From contig OV884012.1 of assembly GCA_930367205.1 (NCBI GenBank), positions 55,759,239-55,823,238 on the forward strand: a DNA stretch of 64,000 nucleotides, given 5' to 3'. This DNA is from Acanthosoma haemorrhoidale. Taxonomy: Eukaryota; Arthropoda; Insecta; Hemiptera; Acanthosomatidae. Shown piece after piece: positions 13,163 through 21,026 of this stretch. Position 1 is the first letter of the stretch. Every line of letters starts with the position of its first letter. Both the position numbers and the translations under genes were made by a program. The notes under the pieces were generated by a model. It was not told the origin of the DNA. It did no database searches and saw nothing but the letters and a program-made list of their open reading frames with translations.

Positions 13163-14884
13163 ATAGTGCAAATTTTGCCCAAATACACAAAACACATAGC
13201 AAATTACTTTCTTTGTTTAACGCCCCTGTGTACTGCAATTCGGTAATGACTTGTTATCTTCAATCCATCGCATTTTTCTAGCGTGAAGGTTTCAATTGGA
13301 AATAATAATTCACTTTGTCGAACACGAAATATTATTTTTTTCTCGCATATATAACGATCAAACTCGTGTCTTTCCGGTCCAAATAAATTTTAGCTTTCAC
13401 TGCAACCCTGCTGCCCATCCGTGCCCGCGCACGGTAGGTGAATTACACATTTGAATAGAAGAAGTTAGAGACTGGTAAAGACAAGGAGGCCCTTGTATAA
13501 TTGGCGCAAGTTCTGTAATTAAGCTCACAAGTGGTATGGAAATGTCAGTAATTTATCAAATTGCACACTACCTATTTAAAGAAACTTTTAAGGAGAAATA
13601 ACTTTTCTTGTTAGCGTTTGTTATAATTGAGTGTAGGATAAAATAGTTGACAGTACTTTTCATTTCACAGAGAGTCAGCCCTATTAACCAAAAATACTTT
13701 ATTTTAGATGACTTGCCGTCCTTATTTCTTAAAATCCTATATTCATAAGTAGCTAAGAGATTAGTGGTAATACAATTATTGAAAATTACTAGGACGAGGG
13801 AAAATCCTTAAGAACAAAATTAATCTTAAATATCTTCTGAGCGGACGTTTAATGCCAATGATTCCCATGACGTTTCAACAACATGATTCGAGGTGCTGTG
13901 AAAAAGATTTTAAAATGTCTACACTATAGGATTTTAGAGCACTGCTTTATTTTATTGTAGCGAACGAACAGGGCCACAAAGACTATTGAACCATACCCAT
14001 TTGTCTCACTTCATTCCTGACAAAGAGTAAAATTTATAGATTCTTCGTCTTAATTATACCAAAACATGGAACATGATGTGAAAACATGAATTTCACTCAC
14101 TACAAGCCAAACACTACTTTCATAAATTACTCCCTTACCTCTCATGCATGGACTAACAACACAATGACAATAACACATTTCGTGAACATGATGTGGTAAT
14201 GATCCTAGGCGCAGAGCACACTGCCCTATTCAGAGAGGTCCTTTGACGCTGACTTAGCGAGCATAAAGGCAGTGTTATCGTCGGCTAAGGCCACGATTGA
14301 TCACTGATAGTGACTTAATGGAATAGGTCATTCTATGCACACAGAGAGCATGCAAACACACGCATGAGCGTTAGATCATAATGGTTACTAATTATCAACC
14401 CATTATCTTTATTATCGCCTATCCGACGTTTATATCTGCTTCTTTCGATCGTTCCTTCTCGTCCGTGCTTATATCCTTTGCTAATCTATACCTCTATCCA
14501 TTCATCATTCCCTCTCAGTCTTTAAAGCACTTTTAAAATTTTCTCTTTATCATTTACTCTCTAAATATTTTTAGAATCATCCCAATGCATTAACATTTTT
14601 TCGCTTGATTTTTCTATTATATATTGTTTTATCATAACATAATTTTCTGTTATTATGGTATGTGCCCATACTCCTGGCTATTGCCAGTGTTATTTTGTTT
14701 TTAGATGGGTTTCATATCCCATATTAATGTTTATGTTTTATTTATTATTTTTTATTTTGTAACTATGTATACTGTATAATACTTGTAAACCAATTTATTC
14801 ATCTCAGCTGGCTATTACTCGCTGCTTTGAGAAACAATCGTCAATAAGTTTTGAATTATTTTAAGCTTTATGATATCACTTATA
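13163..14884. other. Intronic stretch with a small GC-richer island (14195-14330)
   Basis: No gene seen. The 14195-14330 block is more GC-rich than its surroundings and contains no ORF of note. The stretch 14640-14830 may be an older, more diverged part of the adjoining LINE-B copy. Confidence 0.45.
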
Positions 14885-15077
14885 ATGTCACTACGTATCC
14901 GGTGACGCGGCTTACGGAGGAGCGTGAGGGACTTGCCAAGACTGCACTTCATCTTCCGAATGCGAAGGATGAATGAGCGAGTGAATGAAAATTGTAAATA
15001 TGGTATGAATGAGAACATATATATTTATTAATTACTTATTACCCAATAAGGAACATTGTAATTGTACAATCAAGAAG

Positions 15078-15080
<3 letters not shown>
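14885..15080 (+). mobile_element. LINE-B 3' end fragment ending in a (TA)n tail
   Basis: It shares GGTGACGCGGCT.ACGGAGGAGC with the fragment at 56320, and AAATATGGTATGAATGAGA plus TTACTTATTNCCCAAT with the fragments at 56460 and (reverse) 34380. The end AATTGTACAATCAAGAAGTTC is followed at once by (AT)n. The reverse copy at 34340 likewise ends AATAAAGTTC followed by TATATATA. The TA array into which TE1 and TE2 inserted therefore looks like this LINE's 3' tail. Confidence 0.65.

Positions 15081-15123
<43 letters not shown>
15081..15123. repeat. (TA)n microsatellite, left part
   Basis: 43 bp of uninterrupted AT dinucleotides between the LINE-B end and the TE1 5' LTR. With 20489-20540 and 25873-25901 it forms one array split by two LTR retrotransposons. 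Confidence 0.95.
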
Positions 15124-15125
<2 letters not shown>

Positions 15126-15308
15126 TTAAGGTTCGGACGTCGTAGGCAGCCAGCCTAATCCTTAAGTCATCGGGATGTAAACATCCCGAATGTATTTAGA
15201 GAGGCTTTAAAAGGCTCAAATAAAAACAGTCTTGTGACAACTCTCGTTCAGTAACTACATTCACCCTCTTTCCTTTTTCTTCTCGTTTTTCGTTGACGAT
15301 CGTTAACT
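15124..15308 (+). repeat. TE1 5' LTR
   Basis: 185 bp bounded by the inverted ends AGTTAA and TTAACT. A TATA-like TTTAAAA at about 15208 is followed by AATAAA (a likely poly(A) signal) and CAGTCTTG. A TCAGT initiator-like motif lies further on. The AATAAA...CAGTCTTGT stretch is also present in the otherwise different TE2 LTR. Confidence 0.95.
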
Positions 15309-15325
15309 GGTGCCGAAACCCGGGA
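15308..15325 (+). promoter_or_regulatory. TE1 primer-binding site, tRNA-Phe type
   Basis: TGGTGCCGAAACCCGGGA is the exact complement of the 3' end of animal tRNA-Phe including CCA (TCCCGGGTTTCGGCACCA), as I know that tRNA. Its first T overlaps the last base of the LTR. TE2 has the identical site. This is where minus-strand DNA synthesis would start. Confidence 0.88.
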
Positions 15326-15415
15326 GCGGAGTGGGTTCGAGTCATTAACGTGCGAGTTGGCTTTTGTTTTTTTTTCCTTCTCATTCACTTTCGTGTGATT
15401 TAATTAAAGTAGGTA
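15326..15415 (+). other. TE1 gag leader
   Basis: 90 bp between the PBS and the gag ATG. It contains a U-rich tract (TTTTGTTTTTTTTTCC). TE2 has a matching U-rich tract in its 78 bp leader. Confidence 0.6.
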
Positions 15416-16586
15416 ATGGTGGAATTGCGGCCGGCAGCGTTTGAAGTTCCACAGTTACCTAAAGAAACCATGGCTGAAGCCCATGCGAACTCACTGGCAT
15501 GGATGAAGGTGCGGGCAGTGACGTCACAGGACATGAGGAAAATGATCTCAGACCTCGAAAAATTTTCTGGGGAAATAGGTGAGTTAAATCATTTTCTCAA
15601 AGGTGGAGATAGGATTATGCAGAGGATACAAGCCAAGATGGACGAAGGGTTACTCGACCCAGGTGACGCTAAGTCAATAAAGGCAGACCTGGTGTGCAGG
15701 GTGAAAACGAAGGTGCTGAACTTGATACAGGCGGACGAGGAAACCCCATGGGAGATAGTAAAGACGAGACTGAAAAAAGCATATGGGGGGGGGACGATGG
15801 ACCCCAGAGGAGGATATATTCCAAATGTTTCGAGAAATGAAATCTCCGAGACAGAATAGTGGACAGTATGCTGCAGTCCTGGTTGTCCGCTACAATAAAA
15901 TAAATGAGAAAATGAGGGAGACAGCTAGCGTCGATGAAGTGGAGGGCAGGATGGGATTCCTGTCTACAATCTTAAAGGTGCAATTAGCGAAGGAGACGGG
16001 AAGGAAGGAAGGGTTCCCTAATGAGCGATCGTTCCTCGAATGCGCCCAGGCGATGATAGATGCTAGCGCAAGGGAAGAAGAAGTAAAAATGAACGAAGAT
16101 GACAACGATTGGAGCCAGATCCCATATAGGAGAAACAGGACCCCAAAAGCAGTGTGGAAGAGACAGGAAACGCCGTTTGCCGGTAGAGACAGGGGAGCGA
16201 CAAGAGAGAGAAGATTGGGAGTGACGAGGCCTAGGTACGCACCTCGGAAAGAAGAAAGGAAATGTCATGGTTGTGGAAAGACGGGCCATCTGGTAGCTCA
16301 GTGCCCTCGCACTAAGTGCTTTGAGTGTGGGGAAGAAGGACACATAGCAAGACAATGTCCATACTTGTTTCGTAGAAGGGAATTTCACAAAGCAGAACCA
16401 CTGGAGGTGAATAACCAGGAAATCCGGGAGAGGCGGAGCGCGACACCAAGAGAAATTAGATCATCGGGTGACGAGTCATCAGGGACGTCGGAGACAGACG
16501 GAGAGGAGTCGAAGCGCAGTGGGAGCAGAAGACGAGAGTGGCAGAAGAATCCCTCGCGCAGATGGGAGCGGCGTACGGAGGCCTGA
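15416..16586 (+). CDS. gag: TE1 gag, with one +1 frameshift in a G9 run
   Basis: Gag is the structural protein that packages retrotransposon RNA. The ORF starts at ATG 15416 and shares ELNHFLKGGDR, IQADEETPWE and LKKAYGGG with TE2 gag. At the G9 run 15785-15793 the frame shifts by one base: TE2 codes continuously through the same place. The second frame (15783-16586) continues with WTPEEDIFQMFRE, a basic stretch, and two CX2CX4HX4C zinc knuckles at 16263-16304 and 16317-16358. It then enters an acidic/Ser-rich and basic tail and ends at UGA 16584-16586. The shift may be a real mutation or a homopolymer sequencing error. The downstream pol lies in the same frame as the gag C-terminal part. Confidence 0.88.
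16584..16586 (+). promoter_or_regulatory. TE1 gag-pol UGA, candidate readthrough site
   Basis: The gag stop (GCC UGA GGA) is the only stop between gag and pol, and both lie in the same frame. The 19 codons after it are open and precede the first pol AUG (16644). They match TE2 at 14 of 19 residues, with synonymous third-base differences (CTA/CTG, AGG/AGA, TGC/TGT, GAA/GAG). This suggests that the region is translated, most simply by stop-codon readthrough. Reinitiation at 16644 is the alternative. Confidence 0.6.
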
Positions 16587-19500
16587 GGAGAGTGGCAGCA
16601 GAGAGGCGACCGCATCCTAAGGTGCAATATAGTGCGGGAAAGGATGTGTGGTTTGCCAATTATCGAGTTCGGGAAGGGGGAGAGGTGCCTCATTGATACT
16701 GGCAGCACCAATACAATAATATCTCGTGGTGCGTTAGAGAGGTTGCGTGGTGGAGAGAGGGCACACCAGATCAAGGTATGTAAGTGTAAATTACTTACTC
16801 TTGGGGGACCCTGCGAAGTAATGGGAGAAGCGGTCGTGGGGCTGGAAGAATGGGCGAAAGTAATGGGTGACATAAAAGTACACGTCGTGGAAGACATGCC
16901 ACGGGAATACCAGATAATAGTGGGGTGTGATTTACTGGGAAAAGTAGGCGCGCGCATCGAAAACGAGGGTGAGAACTGGAGGATCAAAATAGGGAAGCGA
17001 ACCTATCGAAGCCGGGGGGGCGTAAGGGGCGAAACGGAGCAAATAGGAGCGGTTAAGAGAGTGGAGAATTGGAGGGAGAGTCTGCGGAGCGAGTTTAGGG
17101 ATATTTTTTTCGCTGAAGGGGACAAGCTAGGAGCAACGGGGAAAACGCTACATGAGATCCCGTTAAAAGTAGAGCGGGTGACGTATGTGAAGGAGAGGCG
17201 GTATCCGCAAGCGCTCAGACAACACATTAGAAAGGAGATCGAGGATCTCAAGCGCCAAGGTATTATCAGAGATAGCACGTCTCCGTATAATAGCCCTTTG
17301 TGGGCAGTGAAAAAGAAAAGTCGACCGGGAGAATGTGAGGAAAAATACCGAGTCGTGGTGGATTTTCGGAAACTTAACGATAATACCCTGGACGAAAAAT
17401 ATCCGATCCCGCGGTTCGAAGACATCCTAGACAGACTAAACGGTGCAAAAATTTTTAGCACATTGGACCTAAAAGCAGGGTACCATCAGATCAAACTAGC
17501 TGCGCATGACCAACATAAAACGGCGTTTTCGTTTGAAAGAGGGCATTTTGAGTTCACGAGAATGCCGTTCGGTCTCAAAAATGCTCCAATAACCTTTCAG
17601 CGTCTCATGGACGAACTTCTGAGAGGAATGGACGAAAATATGTGCCAAATTTATATGGATGACCTGCTGATCTTCAGCCGAACGGAATCGGAACATATTC
17701 AACACCTCCGGAACGTATTTAAGAGATTAAGGGATTTCGGGTTGAAACTGTCAATAGACAAATCGTCACTGGGGCAGGAGCAGATTAGTTTTTTAGGGCA
17801 CACAATCTCACAGGAAGGGGTTCAACCAGACTCGACGAAAGTAGAAGCGATCCAGAAAATGGAGGTGCCAAAAGACGTAAAAGGGATTCGGAGATTACTG
17901 GGCACGCTCAATTACTACCGCCGTTTCGTGCCGGACATGGCAGAATATATGGTACCCATTAACAATTTACTACGGAAAGGAGCACGGATAATGATCACGC
18001 CGCTGATAGAGCAGAATATCCGCAAATGCTTGGCACGTTTGCAGGAGGCGCCGATTTTGGCTTTCCCTAACTTCGAGAAGGATTTCACGATCACCACCGA
18101 CGCAAGCGACTATGCCTTGGGGGCAGTATTGTCACAGGAAGGCGAAGACGGGGAAAGACCGGTGGCTTACGCAAGCAGACGCCTGACGGACACGGAGGCG
18201 CGGTACAGCGCTCTGGAACGAGAACTCCTTGGGATAGTGTGGGCCATTGAGCACTTCCGTCCGTATGTATTTGGCAGAAGGTTTCGAATACATACGGATC
18301 ACCGACCTCTTCAATGGGTCGGAAAACTCAAAGAATCCTCCTCAAGGGTAACGAGGTGGAAGGAATTCTTAGCGCAATACAATCTGGATATCGTGTATAA
18401 GCCAGGGAAAGACAACGTCGTGGCAGATTGGCTGTCGCGCGCTATTATGGTGAACGCCATAGAGGAAGGGGAAACATCGAGCGGTATGAGGCAATTTATT
18501 GGGGAATGGACGCCTGGAGAAGCGGGCAGGAGAAGCACGAGGGAAGATAGTGACAGGAGTGCGGATCCACCATCAGACGAGTCTATAGGGGAGAGACCGC
18601 GTGATATGGAGACGACGGATGAAATCATCAATGATAAGCGGAGGCAGATCATTTGGAAAACTCAAACATCGGGTGCTCTGAAAATACTCCATAGTACGTA
18701 CGGCAGGAGTCAGATCGCGACGATTTGGTCACCACCGGGAGTTCGAGGAGATCAAATTTGTCAGGCTCTCAAGGACGTGTCCAAACCCGGCAAAACACAC
18801 CATTTATTCGTGGGCAACGCGACTGTGTGGGACAAAATTAAAAAGCTGTGGCAGAAAGAGCTGTTGGGGGTGGATCGCTCGTTCATTCGGTGTCTTTCCG
18901 TGGTCCAAACCCTGCGGGACGAGGAGCAGCAACGCGAGGTAACACTGGCGTATCACCAAGGAAAAACCAACCACCGCGGTGGGCAGGAGACGGCACAAGC
19001 ACTACGAAGGCGCTATTTTTGGTGGGGGATGCAGCGGACCATTCAGGAGGTAATCGGAGCATGCGAAGTTTGTCAGAAGACGAAATATGATAGACATCCC
19101 CCGCAGGGACTCCAGGAGGAATCACCCACGGCAGAAGCACCATTGACGGAGATTCAAGTGGACACCTTCACGTGGCGGGGTTTTAAGTTGGTCACTATCA
19201 TCGACCCATTTAGCAAAGTGGCTATGGCCTACGCGGTGGGGGACAAGTCATCAGATTCCATATTACAAGCCCTCAACACATGGTTTCAATTCTACGGCAT
19301 ACCAGAGAGGATCTCGTCGGACGGGGGACGGGAGTTTGACAATGCAACCGTGAGAGCCGAAATGCAAAAACGGGATGTGGCATGGCATTTTAATACCCCC
19401 GGGCATCCCAAGAGCAGGGGAACCATCGAAAGGTTACACAGCACCCTCAGCGACCACTTACGCATGTACCAGGTGGATAAAGGCCTGTCGGCGAACGTAG

Positions 19501-19958
19501 CGATGCCAATGGCGGTGGCGGCATACAACCACTCGATACATGCCACGACGGGGTTAGCACCCTTCGAAATTTTGTTCGGATTACGAGTGAGACCGAGGAA
19601 CTGGCCAGAGACGGTGGCGGATGAGGGAATGGTGGCACAGCTCCATAACACCCACATGCAGCTCGGAAAGATGTGGTACAGAGTACGCGATAAGATTATG
19701 CGCGAAAAATCCAAGCGCGTGGCACGGGCAAATTTGAAGGTGCGGGATCGCATAGGAGCAATATCGATTGGGACCGTTGTGTACAGAAAAGTCGTGTCAA
19801 ATCGTAGTAAGGAACTTGTTCGGTATGAGGGGCCCTTTAAGGTCATCATAATTCGGGAACATAATCTCGTGACCATCGAGAGTATGACCACCCCAAAGAA
19901 GAGGCGAACCGTTCACATTGAACAGTTGAAACTCCCAACACAGGGGGGAGGGTGTTGA
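16587..19958 (+). CDS. pol: TE1 pol: protease, reverse transcriptase, RNase H, integrase
   Basis: An intact ~1123-codon frame from the gag UGA to 19958. An internal GTG at 16632 and the first ATG at 16644 are possible starts. Numbering from 16632: the aspartic protease has DTG at 22-24. RT has STLDLKAGYHQI near 276-287 and the catalytic YMDD at 341-344. RNase H has TTDASDYALG at 489-498, the ALERE glutamate region near 527-531, and HTDHRPL at 554-560. Integrase has a zinc domain with His775, His781, Cys811 and Cys814. Its catalytic triad is Asp844, Asp897 and Glu933, with 35 residues between the last two (DD35E). A GPF-type module (RYEGPFKV) lies at 1064-1071. All key residues are present, so the enzyme set looks intact. 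No chromodomain or env follows. Confidence 0.95.
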   Translation, partial: GEWQQRGDRILRCNIVRERMCGLPIIEFGKGERCLIDTGSTNTIISRGALERLRGGERAHQIKVCKCKLLTLGGPCEVMGEAVVGLEEWAKVMGDIKVHVVEDMPREYQIIVGCDLLGKVGARIENEGENWRIKIGKRTYRSRGGVRGETEQIGAVKRVENWRESLRSEFRDIFFAEGDKLGATGKTLHEIPLKVERVTYVKERRYPQALRQHIRKEIEDLKRQGIIRDSTSPYNSPLWAVKKKSRPGECEEKYRVVVDFRKLNDNTLDEKYPIPRFEDILDRLNGAKIFSTLDLKAGYHQIKLAAHDQHKTAFSFERGHFEFTRMPFGLKNAPITFQRLMDELLRGMDENMCQIYMDDLLIFSRTESEHIQHLRNVFKRLRDFGLKLSIDKSSLGQEQISFLGHTISQEGVQPDSTKVEAIQKMEVPKDVKGIRRLLGTLNYYRRFVPDMAEYMVPINNLLRKGARIMITPLIEQNIRKCLARLQEAPILAFPNFEKDFTITTDASDYALGAVLSQEGEDGERPVAYASRRLTDTEARYSALERELLGIVWAIEHFRPYVFGRRFRIHTDHRPLQWVGKLKESSSRVTRWKEFLAQYNLDIVYKPGKDNVVADWLSRAIMVNAIEEGETSSGMRQFIGEWTPGEAGRRSTREDSDRSADPPSDESIGERPRDMETTDEIINDKRRQIIWKTQTSGALKILHSTYGRSQIATIWSPPGVRGDQICQALKDVSKPGKTHHLFVGNATVWDKIKKLWQKELLGVDRSFIRCLSVVQTLRDEEQQREVTLAYHQGKTNHRGGQETAQALRRRYFWWGMQRTIQEVIGACEVCQKTKYDRHPPQGLQEESPTAEAPLTEIQVDTFTWRGFKLVTIIDPFSKVAMAYAVGDKSSDSILQALNTWFQFYGIPERISSDGGREFDNATVRAEMQKRDVAWHFNTPGHPKSRGTIERLHSTLSDHLRMYQVDKGLSANVAMPMAVAAYNHSIHATTGLAPFEILFGLRVRPRNWPETVADEGMVAQLHNTHMQLGKMWYRVRDKIMREKSKRVARANLKVRDRIGAISIGTVVYRKVVSNRSKELVRYEGPFKVIIIREHNLVTIESMTTPKKRRTVHIEQLKLPTQGGGC

Positions 19959-20293
19959 ATGTGCGTAAGATGGTGTGCCCTCGATCCAATACGGAGCAAC
20001 TGATCCGGAATCATATACTTCACATGTGCTGCTCAGAGAGAGTTTTTGTTTTCATTATTTATATTGTGGATGTTCCATTTTTTTTTTTTACCTGGCAGCC
20101 ACCGGGTCCAGGGCGAATGTATTATTTTTTGTTATTATTATTTTTGTTTTATTTCTGTATTATCTCTTTTCTTTGTGTCCTGTTTTTTTGTTTGGACTAT
20201 GAATATATTAGACCGTAAACGTGATGTAAGGGATTACAGGCTGTGTGCTGCGTGCGGCGGACCTTGGAGTTTACGAAGAGATATGCGTAAACT
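19959..20293 (+). promoter_or_regulatory. TE1 3' untranslated region with conserved motif and hairpin
   Basis: It contains AGGGATTACAGGCTGTGT (20229-20246), shared with TE2 and copy C although the surrounding noncoding sequence is diverged. It ends in a perfect 8 bp stem, AGTTTACG (20268-20275) with CGTAAACT (20286-20293), enclosing a 10-base loop. The hairpin abuts the polypurine tract directly, and TE2 has the same layout. A T/A-rich tract lies at about 20070-20170. Confidence 0.7.
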
Positions 20294-20303
20294 GGCAGGG
20301 GGG
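20294..20303 (+). promoter_or_regulatory. TE1 polypurine tract
   Basis: GGCAGGGGGG lies directly against the 3' LTR, the expected primer site for plus-strand DNA synthesis. Confidence 0.85.
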
Positions 20304-20486
20304 AGTTAAGGTTCGGACGTCGTAGGCAGCCAGCCTAATCCTTAAGTCATCGGGATGTAAACATCCCGAATGTATTTAGAGAGGCTTTAAAAGGCTTAAA
20401 TAAAAACAGTCTTGTGACAACTCTCGTTCAGTAACTACATTCACCCTCTTTCCTTTTTCTTCTCGTTTTTCGTTGACGATCGTTAA

Positions 20487-20488
<2 letters not shown>
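20304..20488 (+). repeat. TE1 3' LTR
   Basis: 185 bp, AGTTAA...TTAACT, differing from the 5' LTR at one base. Followed at once by (TA)n. Confidence 0.95.

Positions 20489-20540
<52 letters not shown>
20489..20540. repeat. (TA)n microsatellite, middle part between TE1 and TE2
   Basis: 52 bp of TA dinucleotides separate the TE1 3' LTR from the TE2 3' LTR. It contains the target-site copies of both insertions. Confidence 0.95.
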
Positions 20541-20542
<2 letters not shown>

Positions 20543-20720
20543 TTAATGTTTATTGAATTACAAGCTAAGAAAGGTTGGTAATAAGAACACGTAGAACGTT
20601 ATAACAAGACTGCTTTATTCAGACCAAGATACCTCTATCTATAGGTATTACCTGTAAACATATACAGATAACATATGTTTGGGGATTAAGGCTGGGCACT
20701 AGCGGCGCCTGGACTTAACT
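20541..20720 (-). repeat. TE2 3' LTR
   Basis: 180 bp, AGTTAA...TTAACT ends. On the sense strand it has an AATAAA followed by CAGTCTTGT, as in the TE1 LTR. 179/180 identical to 25693-25872. Confidence 0.95.
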
Positions 20721-20730
20721 CCCCCCCACC
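20721..20730 (-). promoter_or_regulatory. TE2 polypurine tract
   Basis: On the sense strand GGTGGGGGGG, 10 bases directly adjoining the 3' LTR. Same length and position as in TE1. Confidence 0.85.
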
Positions 20731-21026
20731 AGTTTACGAACACCCATTCGCAAACTTTGAAGTCCAACACTCGGACGTCTTAGTCCATTCAAATAATGCT
20801 CCGCTAATGTTACAAAGGAGCAAAGGCCAGCCCCGCCCGTACACAGCCTGTAATCCCTCACATTAAGCTCTAAACCTATAAAACGTAAAAACCAACTGTC
20901 ACTTGTAAAAAAAAACATAAAAGAAAACTTTGACTTTGAAAAAAAAACAATACTTCTGTGGGAAAAATCACATAACTATACTTATTTACAATGTTCCTCG
21001 CGTGTATGCTGCGAGGACACTCCAGC
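20731..21026 (-). promoter_or_regulatory. TE2 3' untranslated region with conserved hairpin and motif
   Basis: The hairpin halves are 20731-20738 and 20749-20756. The sense stem is AGTTTGCG with CGTAAACT (one G-U pair) around a 10-base loop, abutting the polypurine tract. The motif TGAGGGATTACAGGCTGTGT (20841-20860, sense orientation minus) is shared with TE1 and copy C. No env ORF fits between pol and the LTR. Confidence 0.7.

Larger units (their letters stand above)
15124..20488 (+). mobile_element. TE1: near-intact Ty3/gypsy-like LTR retrotransposon, env-less
   Basis: A 5365 bp element with 185 bp LTRs differing at one position (C in the 5' copy, T in the 3' copy, in GGCTCAAATA/GGCTTAAATA). 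It carries a tRNA-Phe primer-binding site, gag, pol and a polypurine tract. Pol order is protease, RT, RNase H, integrase, which defines the Ty3/gypsy superfamily. Only 345 bp separate pol from the 3' LTR, so no env is present. TA repeats flank it on both sides, so the duplication is compatible with TATA but cannot be uniquely assigned. One extra G in gag is the only obvious lesion. Confidence 0.95.

Noticed and set aside
20731..20918. Short minus-strand ORF before the TE2 LTR as a tiny env
   Set aside because: It is short, lacks a signal peptide and membrane anchor, and overlaps the conserved hairpin and motif.
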